Assembly: GCA_026119855.1 (NCBI GenBank)
Contig: JAOWBW010000112.1
Span: 682,001 to 746,000 of the forward strand
From: Campanula takesimana
Lineage: Eukaryota > Streptophyta > Magnoliopsida > Asterales > Campanulaceae
DNA length: 64,000 bases
Reading direction: 5' to 3'
Shown here: piece after piece, positions 57,236 to 64,000 of the stretch
How the letters are laid out: every line of letters starts with the position of its first letter
Position numbering within the stretch: position 1 is the first letter of the stretch
Position numbers and translations under genes: made by a program
The notes under the pieces: model-generated
Seen by the model: only the letters and a program-made list of their open reading frames with translations
Told to the model about the DNA's origin: nothing
Databases searched by the model: none

Positions 57236-58500
57236 TTTTTTTTTTTTTAAACAAACTTAGCTATTTATCTTATTAGGAAAGTAGGCTCAGGACTTATAAA
57301 GTGGTGATATATTTTCTTAGCAAATACAGCATTGTTATGCACAAATTGAACTACTAATCTATCTACCTTACTAGCATGCACACTATTACATTCAGACAAC
57401 AAAATATTAATATCCGAGAAAATGGAGTCTACATGTAATCTGTACAGGTTGAGCTTTGAATATAATCCCGAGCTTGAGTTGAGTCCGTCAAAATGAGAAT
57501 ATTGAGATGGTTGTTTTGGGTTGCCCATAGTAACCCTTTCCAGATCGCTAGACTTTCCGCTTGCAGACTTGAGGTAGCTTTACACGAGATGCTTCCTGAT
57601 GATATTCTGCCAATATTGGGATCCCATAGTTCTCAGCCTAGAGCAGCCCATCTTGTATTTTATTTCCACGATCCATCAGTGATTAGCACTTTGAGATTGC
57701 TATTTGAGTATTTGTTGAGATATTCCTTTAGAGTCTTTCCATTCCAAGAATCAAGATTCAGAGAGTTTCCAGGATTTGAGAGTGAAGGTACATTTGATCG
57801 AATGGTGCGATTGTGGGTAAGAAGAGGTTTTTTATTTATGAGGGATAATTTGATTGATTAAAGTTTCTGTAAGAAGACAAGGGGAGGATGTCATCTACTA
57901 AGGGGTAGGCATTATTGAAGATGATATTATTGCGATTTATCCAAATTTCCCAAAAAATAAGGAAAGCCAAACAGATATCGAGTGGTGGAATGGGAGATCT
58001 AGTCCAAGAAGTAAACCAATCTATAAGAGTTTGGGAGGGGGGGGGGTAGGATTGTAAGGCAAAAGATTTAGGGGGGATTGGTTCCAAGTTAAGACTGAAA
58101 GACGGCATGACAGGAAAAGATGAGGTTCTGATTCATCATTGTTACCACATCTATTACAATAGGGAAGATCTGTGCATTTCCTGTTTATTATGGACTTTTG
58201 GGTAGGTAAAATGTGGTTTAGAACTCTCCAAGCAAATGATTTAATTTTTGGTTATAATGGAAGATTCCAGAGTAATTTCCAATTTTTTGAGTGGTTTGAA
58301 ATAGATCTCGATTTGATAATGAGTTCAGTATCTTTGTGGGAGGATAGAGCTATGAAATAACCAGATTTGACTGAATAAGAGCCATTTTTATTTAGGTTCC
58401 AGACAAGTTTATCCTCACCTGATCTAGGAATGTAGATGGTTAAAATTGAGTCGACTATATAAGGAGGAAAGAGGGTTTTTAGAAGGTTGACAAAAATAAA
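57236..58500 (-). pseudogene. 3' fragment of a LINE (L1-type non-LTR retrotransposon)
   Basis: Read on the minus strand, 58270-58080 encodes a zf-RVT domain (WKLLWNLPL, KIKSFAWRVL, CNRCGNNDESEPHLFLSC) with one in-frame TAA. 58108-57836 continues with FLIFWEIWINRNNIIFNN, typical of LINE ORF2 C-termini. Then comes an RNase H-like stretch (ITDGSWK, QAESLAIWKGL, ILTDSTQA) with stops. The T13 run at 57236-57248 is the poly(A) tail. The reverse transcriptase core is absent, so it is a 5'-truncated dead copy. Confidence 0.8.
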
Positions 58501-58509
58501 ATTTGACCG

Positions 58510-58700
58510 ACCATTGGTGACGATCTAATCATTCTTGGAAAATTCTAAAATTTATAGTCGATAAATCATTCAGTGATTTATTAATAACAATTCAGAATTT
58601 TATTGCGATCATTAAATTGACACCAATGTTTGGGTCAAAGTTTATTTTTGTTGACAATAAAAAGTCAAAATAAAACTATCTTTCTAAAACAAAGGAAGTA
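58510..58700. mobile_element. Decayed Stowaway-like MITE
   Basis: Shares ATTAAATTGACACCAATGTTTGG-like words, TTTATTTTTGTTGAC and AAACTATCTTTCT with 54761-55017, but the ends are mutated. Confidence 0.55.
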
Positions 58701-58990
58701 TTTTCTTAATCTTCGTACAATCAATAATTGTAATAATCATTATTTTGAGACGGAAGGAAGGATGAATTGGATATTTTAGTGAAGTGATTGAAATGAAAAT
58801 GATGCCTATTTATGTACTAGCCTTAACCAAAATCTAAAAGGTACAATTTAGCTTATAGTATGTGACAAGAAGGTGAAAATACCATTTGCCCCCACTCTTT
58901 TTGTTTCTTCTCTATTCTCACGCCATAGGATTCTTGTGACCTTGTCTTTTTTGCCACCTCTTTCTCCGCACACAATGTTATAAATACATA

Positions 58991-59274
58991 CTCCCTCCGG
59001 ACTCAATTATAAACAATAAAAGTGAGTTTTTTTGGATCTAAATATAAGCAACTCTAAGGGATTTCAAGACCATTTAATACTCTCTTATCAAAACTGCCCC
59101 TATTTAATTATTCATTTTCAAATACAAGTGCACATTTATTACACATTTAATATGAGGATATATTAGTAATTTTAACATGTTTTTATTATAAAATCAAGAC
59201 AATTAACTAACTTAACTACTTTCTTAATAGGTGTGATTTTAGTTATTTTTGCTTATATTTGAGACCGGAGGGAG
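58991..59274. mobile_element. Stowaway-type MITE
   Basis: CTCCCTCCGGACTCAATTAT and GAGACCGGAGGGAG ends with TA on both sides; 284 bp. It shares its right TA with the next element. Confidence 0.8.
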
Positions 59275-59276
59275 TA

Positions 59277-59582
59277 CTCCCTTCGTCTCTAGTTAGTGTG
59301 GACAAAAAATTTTAGGCACACAAATTAAGAAAAAATAAAAAAGATAAATAATGGATGATGGTGTTTGTGAGTATGAAAAATTTAATAAGAGAGAGAATTA
59401 AATAGGAATGAGAACGAGTGAGAGGAGTAGAAAGTTGATTGGTGTTTGTGAATGTAAAAGTAAAGTAGGAGAGATAATGAGTGAGTGAAATAGAAAATAT
59501 TCTTTGCTATTTTGGACTAGTCCATTCTAACCTGAGACGGACGAAAAGGAAAGAAGTCCACGATAACCTGATATGGAGGGAG
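59277..59582. mobile_element. Stowaway-type MITE
   Basis: CTCCCTTCGTCTCTAGTTAG after the shared TA (59275-59276); right end CCTGATATGGAGGGAG before TA. 306 bp; GAGAGAATGAGTGAGAG-rich interior like 5198-5444. Confidence 0.75.
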
Positions 59583-59728
59583 TAAATAATAGAAGTAGAA
59601 AAAAAAAAGAAAAATAAAAAAGAAAAAAAAAAGAAAAACATAGTACGTTTAAAAATAATAAATGGTCCTAGGATTCAGTAATTTCAAAATTTTCACTCAC
59701 AATACTTTTTAATTTATATAAGAATATA

Positions 59729-59988
59729 CTCACTCCGTTCAATTTAAAATTTCAAAATTTGTCATTTTAAATGACAAATTTAAAATGCAAAAATCTAAAA
59801 ATAGAAAGTTCTTAATACTTTAATTTGTGGGACTGTCACACATTAATTAACCCATATACTATTCTCTCCCACACCTTTTCTCTTCTACTCGACTATCTAT
59901 TCTCATTACATATTACATTTTTTTTTCCTATTTTTTTCTTAATTTTTGTTTACCAACAATATTTTCAAATTAAAATAAATCAAGAGAG
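59729..59988. mobile_element. Stowaway-like MITE
   Basis: CTCACTCCGTTCAATTTAAA after TA; right end TAAATCAAGAGAG before TA. Inner TTTCAAAATTTGTC repeated inversely as GACAAATTTAAAAT. 260 bp, eroded. Confidence 0.6.
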
Positions 59989-59992
59989 TATA

Positions 59993-60239
59993 CTCCCTCT
60001 ATCCCGGAATAAATGTCACCGTTTTTCAGACGTTTGTACGAAATTTGAGCAATAATTTGAGTTTAATGTAATTATTCTAATGAAAATTTAAAAATTGTTA
60101 TTGATAGTATTTATATTAGTGTATCAATTACAAGTGTTATAATTTTATCGGGATAATTAAATCAACTTAAATTTATCGTTCAAAATTCTTTCGTACTAAC
60201 GTCCGAAAAACAACGACATTTGTTATGGGACAGATAAAG
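59993..60239. mobile_element. Stowaway-like MITE
   Basis: CTCCCTCTATCCCGGAATAA after TA; right end TTATGGGACAGATAAAG before TA; inner AATGTCACCGTTTTTCAGACG and CGTCCGAAAAACAACGACATT. 247 bp. Confidence 0.72.
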
Positions 60240-60346
60240 TATTTTCTAGTTTTGATTTAGTTAAAAATAATTCAAGTTATTACGGGATGGAGGCACAGTA
60301 CTGTTCTATCTCATGTCCATTGTCGAGTCTATTTTTTTTTTCTCGG

Positions 60347-60500
60347 GCAATGATAGGGGCGCAAAAGGATTTCACAAAATGAGGTGACGATATTTTAGTG
60401 GTTGCATTGATAGTGGATCTGACACACTCTAATTAAAAACAACAACAAAATAATGACAGATCATTTTGTAAGCCAAATTTTGTGACTTTATATTTATCCT
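60347..60500. mobile_element. Foldback MITE, inverted copy of the 37-kb family
   Basis: GGGCAATGATAGGGGCGCAAAA, then CACAAAATGAGGTGACG at one side and CATTTTGTAAGCCAAATTTTGTG at the other, the reverse complement of the 37077-37249 layout. Confidence 0.6.
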
Positions 60501-60523
60501 TTTTTTTTTCCTCTCTCTCTCAT

Positions 60524-60587
60524 ACTTTCTCGCTCTAATCTAAAACTTTCTCGCTTCTAATCTAAAACTTTCTCGCTCTAATCTAAA
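60524..60587 (+). repeat. Three tandem ~21-bp units upstream of the kinesin start
   Basis: Three copies (21, 22, 21 bp) of ACTTTCTCGC followed by TCTAATCTAAA. CT-rich, about 300 bp upstream of the ATG, in the likely core promoter or 5' leader. Confidence 0.85.
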
Positions 60588-60770
60588 AGTAAAGAAAGTT
60601 AAAAGAAAATCTAAAAAATTAAAAAATTAAACAAATCCCGTGCGCTTCCTTCCCCCTTTTTCCATCACTCTGTTCATCGGTTTCAAGAAAAAGAACACAC
60701 AAAAATCCTCTTCACCTAAATTCCCAATTCCCAAAACCCTCATCATTTTCCAATCACTTTCATCATCATC

Positions 60771-60794
60771 ATGTTGTTCTTAATCTACTTCTGA
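60771..60794 (+). promoter_or_regulatory. Upstream ORF in the kinesin 5' leader
   Basis: ATG at 60771 opens a 7-codon frame ending TGA at 60792-60794, 84 nt before the main ATG. If transcribed it could dampen translation of the main frame. Confidence 0.45.
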
Positions 60795-60878
60795 TCCCTG
60801 AAGATCTCCTGAAACTGCAATTTTTTTTTTCCAACTAATTTTGCAGTTGAGTTTGTTTGTAATTTCAAGCTCTCTGCA

Positions 60879-61450
60879 ATGGCGACTCGACAGCATTCAT
60901 CATCATCTTCGTCGAAGCCGAAGAAATCGGTTTCTTCCAGAGCTGTGAACTCGCCGTCGACTTCTACTTCGACTTCTTCTAAACATTTCCCGGAGACTAT
61001 TTCCGTTGACAATCTCAACTCACCGGCGTCCTCCTCCGCCAGAAGTAAGCCGCAGTATTTTTACTCGGAGACTTTGCCGTTGGCTTCTAATGAGAGATCC
61101 AAGGAGAATGTTACTGTTACTGTCCGTTTCCGGCCTCTAAGGTTGGGTTTGAAGTTTTGTCTTCATTTTGTTAATTAATTACTCAATTGGTTATTTTTTG
61201 TTTGTTTGTTTGTTCTTGTTCATGCTTTGGTCATTAGTAGTATCTTGTTTGTTTTCTGACTTGCGCCAAGATATCATTTTTACCCTTTAATCACTGTCGT
61301 GGTTGACTTTTGTATGTGGTTAATTTGGCTGATTGGGTTCTGGTTGGAGCAGTCCTAGAGAAATTCGACAAGGAGAGGAGATTGCTTGGTATGCGGATGG
61401 AGAAACAATTTTGCGGAATGAGAATACCCCGACAATTGCTTATGCATATG
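60879..61450 (+). CDS. Kinesin-7 (KIN-7, MKRP-type) N-terminus, exons 1-2 only
   Basis: Exon 1 (60879-61141) begins MATRQHSSSSSSKPKK and ends in the first motor strand (NVTVTVRFRPL). Exon 2 (61353-61450) continues in frame with PREIRQGEEIAWYADGETI and IAYAY. Both junctions have GT-AG signals and the phases expected of plant KIN-7 genes with Ser-rich, partly mitochondrial-targeted N-termini. A next exon should carry the DRVFGP segment and then the P-loop GxxxxGKT. Nothing like it appears between 61451 and the PUB17-like gene at 63708. Either intron 2 is very long and contains another gene, or this is a truncated copy. Without the ATP-binding loop these exons cannot encode a motor. Confidence 0.85.
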
Positions 61451-62515
61451 GTACGAATGCAGTTGTGCTTGTGGGTCTGTGTTGTGAAGTAATTTTTTTC
61501 TTGTGTTTATTGTAAATGTTCAAACTCTGATGCTCGCTTTTTCTATAAAATTGGTAATATATGTGGTCTTAATAACACCTTAGGTAGATGTGAGTTTTTA
61601 CAGACGTATTGATAGAGATGAAAATGTCAGGTGACATGTAAGTGCATTGCATGAAAGTTGTGAATTGTGTTAATGAATTCGTGCTCCAAGCTTTGTATAG
61701 TATTACAAAAGGGATTTTGCTTTCACATTGGGTTGCCAAATGATAGGCATGCCATCACATTGAAGCTTGGTATAGTACCATATGAAGATTTTGAATCTTC
61801 ACTTGGGTTGGCTAATTAGATCATTCGTGTCGGAAAAACAATTGATTCTTGCTGACATATCTGATTAAAATGATACCAGCAGTACACTAGCAAGTTAATG
61901 AAGAGAATAAGACAAAGAAAATATAGAAGAATCTGGGAAGCGGAAGAGGAGAAGGAGATAGAAATTAACTCCAGATGATATGAAATCTACTAAGCATAGA
62001 CAGGCAGATAGCGAAATTAATACGGATATAGGCATGGTTCTAGGATGGAATCCCAGTGTTGGCATTGCATGAAAGATATGAGATGTGAATGCAGCAAGGA
62101 TTCTTCAGTAGATAAGCAATGACGAAGAAACAACAAATAGAGATGATTTAGAGTTTGGGTTCGGGTTCGGGTGAGTTGAATGATTTAGAAGATTAGTGGG
62201 GAAATTGACGTAAAACAATGGAGCGGAGAGACTCACATAATAGAAATTGATGGCAGAAAGGAGGAAATGGAGATCAATAGCACTGAGTTTATGCATCACC
62301 ACAAGTACCATGATAGCACTAGCTCTGTGCCTTTGTGTTTTTTAAGCCAGCATATTTAGATTGTGTCCAAATCTATATCAACGATGTACTGTCACCACTA
62401 CTCAACGGTAACAGAACTTTAATATATGTGTGTACGGCTTGTTTATCCGATGCATTCTGTCTCTGCAATGTATTTGGTACATTGTGACACCCATTTTGGA
62501 TGAGATTCTCTTGTT
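61451..62515. other. Kinesin intron 2 or decayed downstream sequence
   Basis: I searched by eye for kinesin exon 3 and found none. An open minus-strand frame at 62105-62311 has no recognisable family. A Stowaway left end (CTCCCTCCGTTCCTAAATAT) lies at 62516 without a clear partner. Confidence 0.5.
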
Positions 62516-62830
62516 CTCCCTCCGTTCCTAAATATAGGTCATTTTAAGATTTTCATTTTGTTCCAAAATATAAGTCGTATTCTAGTCTTACACTTTTACC
62601 TATGAACAGACTAGCTACTTTATTTAATGATTGTACTCAACATTATAACAACAAACGTGGCTGAAAATATATCAAGTGCTAAAATTTATAGGAGTCCACC
62701 ATAACAATAAATGTTTAACCTACCCTTATTTTTTTTTCGTACTCCCTTTTTTTTTTTTTTTGTTGTTGTTGTTGTTGTTGTACTCTTCAACATTATGTTG
62801 AAAGCATTGACTATGACACTAAAAATCATA

Positions 62831-63099
62831 CTCCCTCGGTCAGAAAATACTTGCAGTTAGTAGATTTTTTCCCCCCAAAATACTTCATGTTTTACAGTTT
62901 TCCATAAAAAATTGACACACTTTGCTTAATTACCTTATTTATGATTTATGATTAGGTAGCTGTCATTGTAAAAGCATTTAATTGCCTTGGTACTTGGAAT
63001 ATTCCAAGCGTAATTTAGTCCATTTGATATGTATTGATTGATTTTCTTAATATGTGTGAGAAAGTCCTAGAACTACAAGTATTTTTGGGACGAAGGGAG
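62831..63099. mobile_element. Stowaway-type MITE
   Basis: CTCCCTCGGTCAGAAAATAC and AGTATTTTTGGGACGAAGGGAG ends, TA outside, inner TTGCAGTTAGTAG and CTAGAACTACAAG. 269 bp. From 63230, GTCCCTGCACTTATCTATTT resembles one end of a Mutator-like MITE. Confidence 0.75.
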
Positions 63100-63707
63100 T
63101 AGTATATTTTGGATAATTTGTGTTGCATTCTCCTCGATTATGGGTATTTTCTGGGTAGATTGTGCATCACACCGTAAGAAAAATATTTACGCATTGCTCA
63201 CGCATGAAGAAATAAGTACATTCAAACTAGAGAAAAGTACCTTTTTCGTCCCTGCACTTATCTATTTTTTACTTTTTGGTCACCAAACCATTTTTTTTAC
63301 TTAAGAATCCTCAAACTACGTTTTTTTTACTTAAGAGTCCTTCCGTCTCTCCACCGTCTATCAGATCGTTAACTCCTGCTGAGCTGGTCACTTATATCCT
63401 ACCTGGACATTTAAAAAAAAAAAAAAACAATTCCACCTCACCTCTTAAACACACGCCGATATGTGAAGGCGGGTAAATTCCCCCCAAAACCAAAAACACC
63501 CCTTCATCATCAAAAACCCCAATTTCCAGCCACCCCATTTCTTCATATTCTACTCATAGGGTTCCCAAATTGGCAAAATCTTTCGATTTTACTCTATTAG
63601 TTTTGTATAGATTATGTATTTCTTCTTAATTTATTCACATTCATCGAAATTTTTCGATACGGTTTGTGTATAGCTGTTTCAAAATCTGGAGATTTTTCAT
63701 TGAATTA

Positions 63708-64000
63708 ATGGCGACTGCTGCAATTTTTTCTTCGTTGAGGAGGAGAAGATCGCCGTCTTTAGAGGCTTTCTTGGCTCCGGTTGATCTCAACGACGTCGGA
63801 TTATTGCACACCCTTGCCGCTGTTTCGTCGGAGCTGATTTCTTCCTATTGTGGGAGAACTCAGCCTTTTTAGCGCCGGAATTCGAAGTCTCTGGTGAGGA
63901 AAATTGAATTGTTCGTTGTGTTATTGGAATGTCTCCGCGATTCCGGGTCGAAGTTGCCGTCGACGGCGGGGTTCTGTGCTTTAAGGAGATGTATTTGTTG
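63708..64000 (+). CDS. PUB17: PUB17-like U-box E3 ligase, 5' end, interrupted by in-frame TAG
   Basis: The first 54 codons begin MATAAIFSSLRRRRSPSLEA and FLAPVDLNDV, the characteristic N-terminus of PUB17/ACRE276-type U-box/ARM-repeat ligases, positive regulators of plant cell death and immunity. Codon 55 is TAG (63870-63872). The same frame then continues with RRNSKSLVRKIELFVVLLEC to the end of the window, again family-like, so there is no frameshift. A CAG (Gln) to TAG change would explain it. The U-box and ARM repeats would lie beyond the window. PUB17 is normally intronless. The call could be a pseudogene, a natural null allele or a sequencing error. Confidence 0.82.

Noticed and set aside
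57493..57861. 122-codon plus-strand open frame
   Set aside because: It is antisense to the RNase H-like part of the LINE fragment.

Overview
This is a window of an AT-rich plant nuclear genome, most likely a eudicot. The evidence is plant-type gene families (QALGGH zinc finger, KIN-7 kinesin, U-box ARM-repeat ligase), GT-AG introns, Tork/TNT1-type Copia retrotransposons with initiator-Met primer sites, and dozens of Stowaway-type MITEs ending in CTCCCTCCGTCC. An asterid such as Lamiales is my guess from protein resemblance only. Layout: 1-8.3 kb holds a 3.2-kb non-autonomous Copia element and nested MITEs. 8.66-9.33 kb (minus) is an intact C1-1i C2H2 zinc-finger gene of the ZFP5/ZFP6/ZFP8/GIS type. 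10-20 kb is gene-free, with Stowaway elements, two tRNA-derived SINEs, a CACTA fragment and small inverted-repeat elements. 20.7-27.2 kb is a decayed Copia element nested in what looks like a solo LTR; its leader carries seven copies of a GC-rich palindrome. A 1-kb hAT-like element follows at 28.0-29.0 kb. The gene core is 29.1-42.2 kb (plus). It starts with a 59-aa twin-CX9C protein resembling NDUFAF8 (three coding exons). 308 bp later comes an 11-exon gene for a 748-aa homologue of RMC1, the Mic1-domain subunit of the MON1-CCZ1 Rab7 activator. All RMC1 exons join in phase; one intron uses a GC donor and another holds a decayed copy of the next exon. Its introns are swollen by MITEs and a 1.5-kb hAT-like element. 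44-57 kb is again transposon territory: a foldback element built of about 20 short repeats, a young TNT1-type Copia (46.8-51.8 kb, minus) whose coding region is broken by a single frameshift, a hAT inside another repeat-rich element, and a Mutator-like element with 9-bp target duplications. A LINE 3' fragment lies at 57.2-58.5 kb. The right end holds exons 1-2 of a KIN-7 kinesin without any visible continuation, then the 5' end of a PUB17-like U-box gene interrupted by an in-frame TAG at codon 55. I found no tRNA, rRNA or CRISPR. No unprecedented multi-gene system is evident. The most unusual signals are the palindrome array in the Copia leader, the duplicated RMC1 exon, the foldback element at 44 kb and the broken gene pair at the right edge.
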